Source: JADJXV01 sp046328995 (GTDB lineage: Bacteria; Bacteroidota; Ignavibacteria; Kapaibacteriales; UBA961). Taken from it: a stretch of 64,000 bases of DNA. Position numbers and translations under genes: made by a program. Below, in pieces: positions 35,034 through 44,525 of this stretch. Each line of letters begins with the position of its first letter. The stretch's first letter is position 1. The notes below the pieces were generated by a model. It was not told where the DNA came from. It worked only from the letters and a program-made list of their open reading frames with translations, and did no database searches. The DNA lies in contig JAXLVN010000004.1 in NCBI GenBank assembly GCA_046328995.1, positions 405,646-469,645 on the forward strand, given 5' to 3'.

Positions 35034-36650
35034 TTAATTCTCCAGCAACCGTATCACCGATTGATGATTACCGCGTTTTGCATCGTCAAGCGGAGTGTTT
35101 CCCCAACGGTCTTTCGGGTTCGGCACTGCTCCTTTTGACAACAAAAACTCAATTACCCTGCTATGCCCCTCGGAGGCAGCGAGGTGCATCGCCGTTCGCC
35201 CGTCATAATCGGCTTCGTTGAAGTTGATTCCTCGTGCTACAAGATGCTGCACTTCGAGCAAGTCACCCTCGCTTGCTGCCCAGCATAAGCTGATAACACT
35301 GTCAATTTTCGATTGATTACGATGCAACCTCGGGTCTTGCTTTTGGCTTTGTCCGCCCGTCAAGCTGTCGAAATTATGGAAATTGAACGTCGAAACGAGT
35401 TCTTTGCAAAACTCAATCCCGCGCACGGAATTCCCCAATTCATCGAGTCGCGGTGACCAAATACAAATCCCCATGAGATTGGGAATGACCACCATGAGTC
35501 CGCCGGCGACACCGCTCTTTGCCGGTAAACCGATCGTAAATGCGAATTCACCCGAAAAATCATACATACCGCACGATGCCATGAGCGAGAGACAGTTTTT
35601 GACGGTATTCGGCTGGAGAACTCTTGTCCCGGTAGTCGGGCAAATGCCTGCATTGGCGAGAGTTGCAGCGGTGATTGCCATCGCTTCGGCGGTCACTTCG
35701 ATCGAACAGCATTGAAAGTAAAATTCTAAGGTATCAATCAGATTTGTGTTTTCGGGGAATGCTCTGTTCTCCCGCATAAAATACCCGAGCGCGAAATTTC
35801 TGTCCGCCGTCTGACGTTCGGAAAGATAGACCGCATTATTAAATCCTGCCCGTATATTCCCGCTTAGTTTTGTCCACGTGTCGAGCACATAGTCGAATCG
35901 GTCTGCCATATCGAGAGCGGGCTTGACGAGGGAACATGCCATAATCGCGCCGGCATTGATCATCGGGTTGTGCGGCAGCCCTTTGCCGTTGAGCACGAGT
36001 CCGTTGAAGCCGATGCCGCTTGGCTCGCGCCCGATGTGCTGGTGAACTTTATGTTCACCATGCTCTTCGAGGGCAATACAGTAGTTAATCGGCTTGCAGA
36101 TAGACTGTACGCAGAAGGGAACGCCGGAGTCACCGAGTGAGTAGCGCTGTCCGTCGATGGTACAGATGGACACCCCAAAATACTCGGGATTGACGCGTCC
36201 GAGCTGGGGAATATAGGTCGCGACATGTCCGCCTTTATTGGCTTTCGCTTTGTCATAGATGCGCTTAATTGCTGCCCGGAAATTCTTAAAATCCGGTATT
36301 ATCAAATTACCCTGAATCGCATCTTTGACGAGATTACCCTGACTGCGCTGAAGGATGAGTTTGAACTGTTCGAAATTGAGCGGCATCGAGAGTTCTTTGT
36401 CCTTCGACATCTCCGCAGCATCGGTATAAGTATCAAGGTGTTGAATGTCGAACACCAGCCGTGGGTCATCATTGCGAATACCGATATCGTTGAGAATTTC
36501 GAGTAATTCATAGAGTGAAATCACGCCGTTGGTATCGCGGTCGAGCGACTCAAAGAGCAGGCGATATTCCTGTTCGATGAGCGATAGCGTGGAGATGTCG
36601 TGTTCGGCAGTGTCGATCGCTGCCGTGTTTTTGTTGTTGTTGGATTTCAT
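35034..36650 (-). CDS. glsA: Glutaminase with N-terminal EF-hand and C-terminal ankyrin repeats
   Basis: A 538-residue protein that hydrolyses L-glutamine to glutamate and ammonia. A canonical EF-hand loop (DRDTNGVISLYE, residues 37-48) opens it. The serine-dependent glutaminase domain follows (about 120-420), with the S-x-x-K pair in VQSICKP (Ser183, Lys186) and NGKGLPHNPMINAGAI, GTRVLQPNTVKNCLSLM and GLPAKSGVAGGLMVVIPN. Two or more ankyrin repeats end it (GRTAMHLAASEGHSRVIEFL, WGNTPLDDAKRGNHQSVIRL). Most bacterial glutaminases are about 310 residues, so the EF-hand plus ankyrin layout is of the animal kidney-type kind. It lies 33 bp downstream of amt on the same strand, so an operon is likely. 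Confidence 0.95.
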   Translation of the reverse strand: MKSNNNKNTAAIDTAEHDISTLSLIEQEYRLLFESLDRDTNGVISLYELLEILNDIGIRNDDPRLVFDIQHLDTYTDAAEMSKDKELSMPLNFEQFKLILQRSQGNLVKDAIQGNLIIPDFKNFRAAIKRIYDKAKANKGGHVATYIPQLGRVNPEYFGVSICTIDGQRYSLGDSGVPFCVQSICKPINYCIALEEHGEHKVHQHIGREPSGIGFNGLVLNGKGLPHNPMINAGAIMACSLVKPALDMADRFDYVLDTWTKLSGNIRAGFNNAVYLSERQTADRNFALGYFMRENRAFPENTNLIDTLEFYFQCCSIEVTAEAMAITAATLANAGICPTTGTRVLQPNTVKNCLSLMASCGMYDFSGEFAFTIGLPAKSGVAGGLMVVIPNLMGICIWSPRLDELGNSVRGIEFCKELVSTFNFHNFDSLTGGQSQKQDPRLHRNQSKIDSVISLCWAASEGDLLEVQHLVARGINFNEADYDGRTAMHLAASEGHSRVIEFLLSKGAVPNPKDRWGNTPLDDAKRGNHQSVIRLLEN

Positions 36651-36683
36651 TATTTCTGCAAGGGGTATCAGATGATAGATAGA

Positions 36684-37973
36684 TTACACACCGATATTAA
36701 AGCTTTTTTCACCGTGAATGGTCTCGTCTAAGCCGGTAATTTCTTCTTCGGTATCGACACGTCCGCCGCCGGTAAAGAGCGCTGATATTTTAAAGACGAT
36801 AAAGGTGCCGATCACAGAAAATACAATGGTAATGACCACGCCAAGTATTTGAGTAAGAATCTGCTTGGGATTACCGAATAATGCACCGGTTCCTGTGGGA
36901 TTCACACTTGGATTCGCAAAAATCCCGGTGGCAATTGCACCCCAAATTCCGGCGAGTGCGTGGATCCCGAAGGCGTCTAAGGGGTCATCATAGCCGAATT
37001 TTTTCTTGATTTCGAAGACGCCGAAATAGCCGATCATACCGGCAAGCAAGCCGATAATTAAGCCGCCCGTCAGATCCACATAGCCGGCCGCGGGAGTAAT
37101 ACCGACGAGACCTGCAATAGCGCCCGAGGCAGCGCCAAGCATGGTCGTACGCTTGTTGAGCAGCCACTCGGTGAGCATCCAGCCGAGCGCGCCGACCGAT
37201 GCGGCGATGTTTGTTACCAGAATTGCCGATGCAGCCAGACCATTGGCCTCGAGTGCGCTGCCGCCGTTAAAGCCGAACCAGCCGAACCAGAGAAGCGCCG
37301 AACCGAGCACGGTCAGCTTCGTCGAGCTTGGTGCGTTCGTATCCCATATCCCGTAATCTTCGCGCTTGCCGAGCATGAATGCGACGACTAATCCCGACAC
37401 ACCGGCACTGATGTGAATAACCGTACCGCCGGCGAAGTCTAAGTTACCGGAAGTACTTAAGAAACCGCCGCCCCACACCCAATGCGCCGTGGGTGCATAG
37501 ACGAAGGTCACCCAAAATGCAGAAAATACCATCCAGGTCGAGAATTTGATACGCTCGACGACCGAACCGCTGACAATTGCGACAGCGATAGCGGCGAACA
37601 TTCCCTGAAAAGAAATATAAAGGAGCGTTGGAATTTTCCCGGTGACCGAGTCCACGCGTATTCCGTGGAGGAAGACATGTTCAAGCGAACCTATCACACC
37701 GCCGACATCACTCCCGAATGCAAGGGAATATCCCCACAGTACCCAGACAAGTGAACCGATACAATAGGCAGCATAGCTCATACCGACGGTATTGAGCGCG
37801 TTTTTGGAGCGGGTCATCCCGCCATAGAAGAGGGCAAGTCCGGCAGGCGTCATCATCATCACCAGGCCGGTCGCTATGAGCATCCATGCCGTGTCGCCCG
37901 GCTGAGCAGTCGCCGCCTCACCGGCAGCAAGACAGATCGTAGGCAAAAAGAACAACAGGAGAAATAACTTCAT
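36684..37973 (-). CDS. amt: Ammonium transporter (Amt family)
   Basis: A 429-residue membrane channel with an N-terminal signal-like segment and about eleven membrane spans. Family motifs: DTAWMLIATGLVMMMTPAGL, FYGGMTRSKNALN, HWVWGGGFLSTSGNLDFAGG, VIHISAGVSGLV, LWFGWFGFNGGSALEANG, and ALAGIWGAIATGIFA with the second pore histidine. It conducts ammonium or ammonia across the inner membrane. No glnK gene, the usual PII partner, is adjacent. It is the first gene of an operon with glutaminase, which releases ammonia inside the cell, suggesting joint control of nitrogen flow. Confidence 0.96.
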   Translation of the reverse strand: MKLFLLLFFLPTICLAAGEAATAQPGDTAWMLIATGLVMMMTPAGLALFYGGMTRSKNALNTVGMSYAAYCIGSLVWVLWGYSLAFGSDVGGVIGSLEHVFLHGIRVDSVTGKIPTLLYISFQGMFAAIAVAIVSGSVVERIKFSTWMVFSAFWVTFVYAPTAHWVWGGGFLSTSGNLDFAGGTVIHISAGVSGLVVAFMLGKREDYGIWDTNAPSSTKLTVLGSALLWFGWFGFNGGSALEANGLAASAILVTNIAASVGALGWMLTEWLLNKRTTMLGAASGAIAGLVGITPAAGYVDLTGGLIIGLLAGMIGYFGVFEIKKKFGYDDPLDAFGIHALAGIWGAIATGIFANPSVNPTGTGALFGNPKQILTQILGVVITIVFSVIGTFIVFKISALFTGGGRVDTEEEITGLDETIHGEKSFNIGV

Positions 37974-38422
37974 AATAATTACTAGAGTTAAATGAATAAA
38001 ACTGAGAATCTATTCGCAAAAATCCCATGAAAGTACCCGTCCATCCCCGGGCGATAATCATCATACCGCCAGCCGGGAGGTCGCACCGCGTTCATCGCCG
38101 GGAAAGATGAGGGCTCATCACTGTTACGTATTCAACGGAGAGGAGAAAAACGGGAATTCTCTATCAGGCGGGAAGCCCCTCAATGTTAGGCAGGAATTTG
38201 AAAGTGTCGTAAATTGTGGAATCATAGAGCAGTTCTTTATGGGTAAAGCGCCACCGTATGCTCGTGGCCGTGTATTCGAAAACAAAAATAGCATACATAA
38301 AAATAGAAATTACTACTAATAAACTACTAACTGACGAGTGAAAATTAACCGGCAAAAAACTACCGATTGCTGAGGAATTTGTGGTCATGAAAGTATCGTA
38401 AAAACGGGAAGGAATTGTCTTA
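37974..38422. other. Divergent intergenic region between amt and the histidine kinase
   Basis: About 450 bp separating divergent genes, so it should contain both promoters. It includes several GC-rich inverted words (ccgggcgat, cgccggg) near 38045-38105 but no riboswitch or RNA that I can recognise. AAGGA lies 9 bases before the kinase start. Confidence 0.45.
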
Positions 38423-40576
38423 ATGTCTGTTCATACACACAATTACATACGCCGCCTGCGGTTGCTCTCGATAGCGGCACTTGTTTCCATCGGTATTCTC
38501 ACGGTGATAGGTTCGCTGGTGGCTCAGTATCTCGTTCGTGAGCAATCCGGGAGCGCACATATTGTCAATCTCGCGGGGCGTCAACGCATGCTCAGTCAGC
38601 GGATTACCAAGTCGGTGCTTGCCATCGAGCGGAGTCGGTATTATTATCCGGATACATTGACGCAGTTTCTCTTCGTCCGTGAACTCGAAACATCCTTTCA
38701 TGAATGGAAAAAGGTGCACCACGGTTTGCAGTTCGGCAGCCGGGAACATGGCCTCCCTGCATCGGACAACAGCATCGAAATCCAACGTTTATTTGCAAAA
38801 ATTACTCCCTATTACCATGAAATTGATAGTGCGGTTACTCAATTACTGAGCTTGCTTCATGAGTCGGCGGCTGTGGCTGGCGGTGAGACAGCGGGAGGGA
38901 GTGTAGAACGCCAAAAACAGAAATTTCAGGGATTTACGAGCGAACTTCTGGTCAATCAGCAGCAGTTTTTGGAAGGAATGGATGCTATAACCTTTCAGTA
39001 TGACCAAGAATCAACGGCGCATATCCTCGATATTCAGCGAACATTACAAATCGTCGTGGTGATTATCGTGCTGGCGATTTTTATGGAAGCTCTGTTTGTG
39101 TTCCGGCCTGCTATCCGAAAGCTGGGTGTGGTGGTCGATCAGCTTGCGCAAAGTCAGGAACTCTCCCGTTCACTCTCCGAGTACGTGATTGAAGGTTCGT
39201 CAGTGGGTGTATTTGTCCTCGACGCCGACTTCAAGGTAGTGATGGTGAACCGCGCGCTGGAGAAGTATTTTGGAATCAACCGGCAGGATCTTATCGGCAA
39301 GGACAAGCGCGCGCTCATCCGGGAGAATATCAGCAAGATATTTGATACGCCTGATGCTTTTATGAAGAGAGTCTTTGCGACGTATGATGATAATACGTAC
39401 ATTGAAAATTTTGACTGCCATGTCTTGCCTGCTCTCCATCGACAAGAGCGCTGGCTTGAGCATTGGAGTCAGCCGATAACCACCGGTATCTTTAAAGGGG
39501 GCAGGGTGGAGCATTACACCGATATAACGGGCAGGATACAGGGGGCAACCGCCTTGGCGCAGGGGCAAAGCAGATTGCAGGCGCTCGTCAATTCCATCAA
39601 TGAAATTATCTTTGAATTCAGCGCTCAGGGAGAATATCTCGATATCTGGACGCATAATCCCAAGCTGCTGTTCAAGCCCAAAGAGGAAATGATCGGCAAG
39701 ACGATTACCGATGTATTGGGGCAGGAATTCGGGGATATATTCCAAGGGTTAATTGATCGGACACTGGAGATGAAAGAAACCCAAAGCTTGGAGTATTCTC
39801 TTGATTTAGAAGAAGGTACGCATTGGTTCTTGGCAAGAGTGAGCCCGATCGTCGGCAACCCAACCGATAAGCCACGAGTATGTATGCTCGTGCTTGATAT
39901 CACCGAACGCAAGAAAATGGAAGAGACCATCGCCGCCTCGCTCCGTGACAAAGAAGTACTGCTGAAGGAAATACACCACCGCGTGAAAAACAACTTGCAG
40001 GTAATATCGAGTTTGCTAAGTTTGCAGTCGCGCACCGTCCTCGACCAACATACACTCAATATACTCAGCGAAAATGCAGGGCGGGTGCGGGCAATGGCGC
40101 TGATACATGAAGAACTCTACAATGCCGAGAATCTGGTCAATATTCGATTCGGAACGTATATCCGGAACCTAACGTCGCATCTGTCGCGGGCGTATGGAGT
40201 TGACTCGGGAAGAGTTCATATTCGGATCGACGCAGATGACAATACACTCGCTATCGACGACATGGCGACCTGCGGACTGATGGTCAATGAACTGGTGTCG
40301 AATTGCTTTAAGCATGCCTTCCCGAATAATAGAAAAGGTACAGTTTCCATTGCACTCAAAAAAAACGGGGAACGCATGTATGTACTCACGGTGCAAGATG
40401 ATGGCGTTGGTTTCTCCGGCAATCTCGACCTTGACTCAGTGCAGTCACTCGGGCTAAAACTTGTCAAGTATCTCGCCCGAAAGCTTGATGGTGAACTACA
40501 GATTGATAATCATACAGGCATGACCACGACGATCACATTCTCTCAACTAACCGACGACGATGACGAAGAGGAGTAA
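38423..40576 (+). CDS. Membrane sensor histidine kinase (PilJ-type sensor, two PAS domains, HisKA_2)
   Basis: A 717-residue protein. A membrane span at about 11-35, then a PilJ/NarX-like type IV pilus chemoreceptor sensor domain (HIVNLAGRQRMLSQRITKSV), a second span near 212-232, and two PAS domains (about 250-370 and 385-500; VFVLDADFKVVMVNRALEKY, NSINEIIFEFSAQGEYLDIW). The HisKA_2 dimerisation box contains the phospho-acceptor His (LLKEIHHRVKNNLQVISSLL, near residue 517), and the HATPase domain has MVNELVSNCFKHAF, VQDDGVGFSG and GLKLVKYLARK. The GRQRMLSQ motif is typical of sensors of nitrate or other small molecules; the signal here is unknown. The response-regulator gene follows after 3 bp. 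Confidence 0.92.
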   Translation: MSVHTHNYIRRLRLLSIAALVSIGILTVIGSLVAQYLVREQSGSAHIVNLAGRQRMLSQRITKSVLAIERSRYYYPDTLTQFLFVRELETSFHEWKKVHHGLQFGSREHGLPASDNSIEIQRLFAKITPYYHEIDSAVTQLLSLLHESAAVAGGETAGGSVERQKQKFQGFTSELLVNQQQFLEGMDAITFQYDQESTAHILDIQRTLQIVVVIIVLAIFMEALFVFRPAIRKLGVVVDQLAQSQELSRSLSEYVIEGSSVGVFVLDADFKVVMVNRALEKYFGINRQDLIGKDKRALIRENISKIFDTPDAFMKRVFATYDDNTYIENFDCHVLPALHRQERWLEHWSQPITTGIFKGGRVEHYTDITGRIQGATALAQGQSRLQALVNSINEIIFEFSAQGEYLDIWTHNPKLLFKPKEEMIGKTITDVLGQEFGDIFQGLIDRTLEMKETQSLEYSLDLEEGTHWFLARVSPIVGNPTDKPRVCMLVLDITERKKMEETIAASLRDKEVLLKEIHHRVKNNLQVISSLLSLQSRTVLDQHTLNILSENAGRVRAMALIHEELYNAENLVNIRFGTYIRNLTSHLSRAYGVDSGRVHIRIDADDNTLAIDDMATCGLMVNELVSNCFKHAFPNNRKGTVSIALKKNGERMYVLTVQDDGVGFSGNLDLDSVQSLGLKLVKYLARKLDGELQIDNHTGMTTTITFSQLTDDDDEEE

Positions 40577-40579
40577 GTA

Positions 40580-41077
40580 ATGCATACACAATCAATGAAT
40601 ACGTCAATACAGCCAACCTTTCGCATCTTCATAGTCGAAGATGAACCCATAACTGCCGAAGATCTCGAATACCTGCTTCGTAGCTGCGGGTATGACGTTG
40701 TCGGTAATGAAGATACCGGCAAAAAAGCATATCAGAAAATCGTCGAAACCAATCCCGACCTCGTTCTGCTCGATATCAAGCTCAAAGGGAAAACCGACGG
40801 CATAGAAGTCGGCGCATGGCTCCATGAACGCCTGCATATTCCGGTGGTGTATCTGACGGCATATGCTGATAATGAAACACTTGAGCGTGCGAAGCTGACC
40901 GAACCCTACGGTTATATTCTCAAGCCATTTGAAAAAAATCAGGTCAAAGCCACCGTCGAAACAGCGCTCCATAAATATAGTATGGAGAAAGCAGCCAAGG
41001 AGCGCACCGAGCAAGACCTCGAACGATTTGAACAATTGCAGCGGCTGGTAGAGCAATTCATGGAAAAAGCACAGTGA
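40580..41077 (+). CDS. Receiver-only response regulator
   Basis: A 165-residue protein with a REC domain: FIVEDEPITAEDLEYLL (acidic pocket), LVLLDIKLKGKTDG (phosphorylated Asp), VVYLTAYADNETLERA (Thr) and YGYILKPFEKNQVK (Lys). After the domain comes a charged helix (KERTEQDLERFEQLQRLVEQ) but no DNA-binding output domain, so it acts through protein contacts or phosphotransfer. A GAGGAG Shine-Dalgarno lies in the last codons of the kinase gene, so the two are translationally coupled. REC domains of this type commonly pair with HisKA_2 kinases. Confidence 0.92.
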   Translation: MHTQSMNTSIQPTFRIFIVEDEPITAEDLEYLLRSCGYDVVGNEDTGKKAYQKIVETNPDLVLLDIKLKGKTDGIEVGAWLHERLHIPVVYLTAYADNETLERAKLTEPYGYILKPFEKNQVKATVETALHKYSMEKAAKERTEQDLERFEQLQRLVEQFMEKAQ

Positions 41078-41120
41078 TAGCCCCGGGTCTCTTACAAATT
41101 TGTGGAACATAGAATATTGA

Positions 41121-41187
41121 CCGTAGGGGCGAATTGCATTCGCCCCGGTCGTGCAAGGGTTTGGGCGAATGCAATTCGCCCCTACGG
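41121..41187. terminator. 25-bp inverted repeat (gtaggggcgaat family), probable bidirectional terminator
   Basis: A perfect 25-bp arm pair (41121-41145 with 41163-41187, 17-base loop) between convergent genes: the response regulator (rightward) and the LuxR-type gene (leftward). Related copies occur at 16096-16202 and, as halves, near 31518 and 62068. Confidence 0.7.
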
Positions 41188-41229
41188 CGGAAGAGAAGAC
41201 CATCGACAAAAATTGTCACCATTCCCTCC

Positions 41230-41937
41230 TCAATACCCATCGGTATGTAATCCCGATAAATAGGTGACAAGATTGACCTTGGTCGGGAGTCCGAGCTTCT
41301 TGCGGATTTTGTAGCGGTGCGTTTCCACGTCGCGGATAGTGACGCGCATCAATTGCATAATTTCCTTTGTCGAGAGCCCGATTTTCATGAGGCACGATAC
41401 TTTCACTTCCGTGGGCGTGAGCGTGGGGCATTGCCGGAAAAGTTCATGGATAAACTTCGGATGCACCTTCGTGAATTGCTTTTGAAAAGAATTCCAGTCA
41501 AATTCATGATTGGTATCGACGGTGAGCACGCGCTTGAGCGATTCCAACTGAAAATTTTTATCGTCCGCCGGCGCATGAAGGATAAGCGAGGCCTGCGCCA
41601 CAAAATCATCTAAGAGCTTCTGTTTGCGCAGTAAATTCAACGATAACTCCACCAATTCACTGTTCATCCGGTGAATATCCATCTCCAGCTTCTGATTGGT
41701 CGAATGAAGAAAAACGACCATTCCCCGAACGCTTTGCAGCACATGCGTCATCGCTGAATATGCGTTCTGCTGCACCCCGACAAGTTCTGCCGCTTTTTCC
41801 ACATTACCCGAATGAAGCACGTGTTCAAACGCAGAAAATACGTCATTTGCCCGCTGCACTGCTGCCATTGCATCATCAAGCTGTGCGATGATATCGAGCT
41901 GTGGCCCTTCCCTCGGCAAAAGGGTATGTGTCGCCAT
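41230..41937 (-). CDS. LuxR-type transcriptional regulator
   Basis: A 235-residue protein from the ATG at 41937. That start has GAGGAG 6 bases upstream, while the earlier ATG at 42009 has none. The N-terminal 170 residues are helical, with a coiled-coil feel (LHSTNQKLEMDIHRMNSELV). The C-terminus is a LuxR/GerE helix-turn-helix (CPTLTPTEVKVSCLMKIGLS, TKEIMQLMRVTIRDVETHRY, KIRKKLGLPTK). There is no REC domain. The target is unknown; its position facing the two-component pair suggests possible involvement but does not prove it. Confidence 0.85.
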   Translation of the reverse strand: MATHTLLPREGPQLDIIAQLDDAMAAVQRANDVFSAFEHVLHSGNVEKAAELVGVQQNAYSAMTHVLQSVRGMVVFLHSTNQKLEMDIHRMNSELVELSLNLLRKQKLLDDFVAQASLILHAPADDKNFQLESLKRVLTVDTNHEFDWNSFQKQFTKVHPKFIHELFRQCPTLTPTEVKVSCLMKIGLSTKEIMQLMRVTIRDVETHRYKIRKKLGLPTKVNLVTYLSGLHTDGY

Positions 41938-41943
41938 TATGTA

Positions 41944-41949
41944 CTCCTC
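41944..41949 (-). promoter_or_regulatory. Ribosome binding site deciding the LuxR-type start
   Basis: GAGGAG on the minus strand, 6 bases before the ATG at 41937. Confidence 0.65.
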
Positions 41950-42268
41950 AAAACGTCCGGTTGCATTGATTTTTTGATGTAATTTATACGAAAATTCCCA
42001 AGAATCCATGGAAAATTTACCGTCGAGCAGTTTCGAGGATAATTGACCACACGAATGCTCCGATTCTCGCGCATCATTGCACCGCTATACACCTAATCCG
42101 GATAGCATACTCGTACTGTTTATTGCCTGCATTCAGGCGTAAATATCCCTTTGCCTGCCAAAACTCGTTGGCATTCTTGACCGTTTATCGTAAATTGCAG
42201 TTGAAAAATTGAGCGGTCGGAATCTGCACTCCTATTCGCAACGCTTTCTTCCATTAATCGGATATTCT

Positions 42269-44266
42269 ATGCACATCAAGAACTTCATTTTTCTTCTCAT
42301 CTTCGGCGTAGCGGGCGGCATTTTTGCCATGAATGTGCGTCGTTTAATTTCCTATCTCCAACTCGCCAAGCCCGATATCCGCTGGGATCGCTTGCCCGAG
42401 CGGATCAAGCAAACGCTCGTTGTCGGGATATTCCAAAAGAAAATCCTCCGCGACAAAACCGCCGGACCCATCCATGCCGGTATCTTCTGGGGATTTATGA
42501 TACTGTTCGGTTCAGCCGCCGAAGCCGTCTTCGAAGGCATCCACGACGGCTGGTCATTCAATTTCCTCGGCCCCATCTATACCGTGTGGACGCTCCTGAC
42601 CGACATCTTCTGCCTGCTGATTATTCTCGGCGTTCTTGCCTCACTCTGGCGTCGCTATGTATCGAAAATCAAACGACTTCAGGTTGAAGGCGAAAAGGTC
42701 GAAGCGGGGATGATTCTCCTCACGATTTTTGGAATTGTAACGGCACTTTTGCTGCAGAATTCAGCTAAAGTCAATCTCGGCTTGGACGGTTCGTGGGCGA
42801 TGCGTCCGGTTGCACATCTTGTCGGCGGCGCGCTGCCACTCGGCGAGATGTCGTATGAAATTTTCTGGTGGATGCATATCGTGCTTATACTTGCATTTAC
42901 GAATTACCTGCCCTTCTCCAAGCACCTTCACGTACTTACCTCGATTCCGAATGTATTTTTCAGCAAATTGGGTCCGAATAACTCTCTGCCGGCGATTAAT
43001 TTCGAAGAAGAAGGCGTCGAGAAATTCGGTGTGGTCGATATCGAAGATTTCTCCTGGAAAACGATTTTTGACAGTTATACCTGTACGCATTGCGGACGCT
43101 GCACGAGCGTGTGTCCGGCGAACCAAACAGGGAAAGTACTTGATCCGCGTGGAATTATCGTCGCTATCCATGATCGGGTAATGGACAAAGCACCGCTCGT
43201 GATGAAGCAGCAAGCAGGGCAAGAGCTCACGGCTGACGAACAGGCAATTATGGACAAAAAGCTCATCGGTGATTATGTCTCGGTCGAAGCATTGTGGGAT
43301 TGTACGACCTGCGGCGCGTGTATGCAGGAGTGTCCGGTGAATATCGAACATGTTCCGGCAATTGTCGGTATGCGACGTTCACTCGTGATGATGGAAGCGA
43401 ATTTCCCTCAGGAAGTGCAGCCGGCGTATTCAAACCTCGAAAACAACGCAACGCCTTGGGCGTTCTCGCCTTCCGAGCGTGCGGACTGGACCGAAGGCAC
43501 GGGCGTGCAGACGGTAGCGGAGAGTCCGGAAATGGATGTTCTCTTCTGGGTCGGCTGCGCAGGCAGCTACGACGACCGCGCGAAAAAGACGACGAAGGCA
43601 TTTGCCGAACTCATGCAGCTTGCGAATGTGAATTTCAAGATTCTCGGCACCGAAGAACGCTGCACCGGTGACCCGGCACGCAGAAGCGGCAACGAATATC
43701 TCGCCGACATGCTCACGAAAATGAACGTCGAGACGATGAACGCGTATAATGTGAAAACGATCGTCACGACCTGTCCGCATTGCTTCAATACGCTCAAGAA
43801 TGATTATCCGCAATTCGGTGGTAATTATGAAGTAATGCACCACACGCAATATATCCGCGATTTGATTGAAGCCAAGCGCCTCGTGATTGACAAATCGAAG
43901 GCGTCTCAGGGTGCAATTACCTACCACGACTCATGTTACCTCGGTCGCTATAATGAAGAATACGAAGCTCCCCGCGCGACGCTCAGCGATATCCCCGGTC
44001 TCACGGTTCTCGAAGTAGCACGTTCAAAAGACAAGGGCTTATGCTGCGGAGCAGGCGGCGGACGTATGTTTATGGAAGAGACAGCAGGCACCTACATCAA
44101 CATCGAGCGCACGAATGAATTACTCGCAACAGGCGCCCAAACCATCGCCGTGAATTGTCCATTCTGCACGACGATGATTACCGACGGCGTAAAAGCTGCC
44201 GAGAAGATTGATGATGTGCGGATTAAGGATATTGCGGAGGTGTTGCTGGAGAATATTAAATCCTGA
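42269..44266 (+). CDS. Membrane-bound Fe-S oxidoreductase (FadF/HdrD/DsrK-like)
   Basis: A 665-residue protein; the ATG at 42269 is preferred over a TTG at 42209. The N-terminal 230 residues hold about five membrane spans similar to the nitrate-reductase gamma subunit (GPIHAGIFWGFMILFGSAAE). Two [4Fe-4S] ferredoxin motifs follow (CTHCGRCTSVCPANQTGK near residue 271; CTTCGACMQECPVNIEH near 344), then two cysteine-rich CCG domains (FWVGCAGSYDDRAKK, TTCPHCFNTLKNDYP; DSCYLGRYNEEYEAP, GLCCGAGGGRMFME). The same layout occurs in FadF-type proteins that pass electrons from ETF/acyl-CoA dehydrogenase to quinone. No etfAB gene is adjacent, so the electron donor is an inference. Confidence 0.88.
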   Translation: MHIKNFIFLLIFGVAGGIFAMNVRRLISYLQLAKPDIRWDRLPERIKQTLVVGIFQKKILRDKTAGPIHAGIFWGFMILFGSAAEAVFEGIHDGWSFNFLGPIYTVWTLLTDIFCLLIILGVLASLWRRYVSKIKRLQVEGEKVEAGMILLTIFGIVTALLLQNSAKVNLGLDGSWAMRPVAHLVGGALPLGEMSYEIFWWMHIVLILAFTNYLPFSKHLHVLTSIPNVFFSKLGPNNSLPAINFEEEGVEKFGVVDIEDFSWKTIFDSYTCTHCGRCTSVCPANQTGKVLDPRGIIVAIHDRVMDKAPLVMKQQAGQELTADEQAIMDKKLIGDYVSVEALWDCTTCGACMQECPVNIEHVPAIVGMRRSLVMMEANFPQEVQPAYSNLENNATPWAFSPSERADWTEGTGVQTVAESPEMDVLFWVGCAGSYDDRAKKTTKAFAELMQLANVNFKILGTEERCTGDPARRSGNEYLADMLTKMNVETMNAYNVKTIVTTCPHCFNTLKNDYPQFGGNYEVMHHTQYIRDLIEAKRLVIDKSKASQGAITYHDSCYLGRYNEEYEAPRATLSDIPGLTVLEVARSKDKGLCCGAGGGRMFMEETAGTYINIERTNELLATGAQTIAVNCPFCTTMITDGVKAAEKIDDVRIKDIAEVLLENIKS

Positions 44267-44312
44267 GAATTTAGGTGGAAATGGGAATGAATTGCAATCT
44301 TCTCCTCCTCCT

Positions 44313-44504
44313 CCAGCTGAAGCCGGAGTCTAGTCAGGAAGATTCTTATTGCATCGGAATGCAATTGCGAATGTGCTTTCTTTCGCTTGAATTACGTTGT
44401 ACGTAATTCAAGCGGACTTGCCGGAATTGTCATTGTTGTCGAAATCGCCAAAACCACGGAATTGTCAAATTCCGATCCGTTGACTAGACTCCGGCTTTAG
44501 CTGG
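44313..44504. mobile_element. 192-bp MITE-like element, copy 1, in the leader of the first beta-barrel gene
   Basis: Ends are 24-bp near-perfect terminal inverted repeats (44313-44336 with 44481-44504; core gccggagtctagtca). The interior is non-coding and contains further palindromes, notably cgcttgaattacgt with its complement (near 44389-44419) and attgcat/atgcaat. It ends 21 bp before the ATG at 44526. Confidence 0.75.
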
Positions 44505-44525
44505 AGGAAAACAAGGAATACGCCC

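Noticed and set aside
42010..42268. TTG start at 42209 for the Fe-S oxidoreductase
   Set aside because: The extra 20 residues are not membrane-like or conserved-looking; the ATG at 42269 begins directly at the first span.
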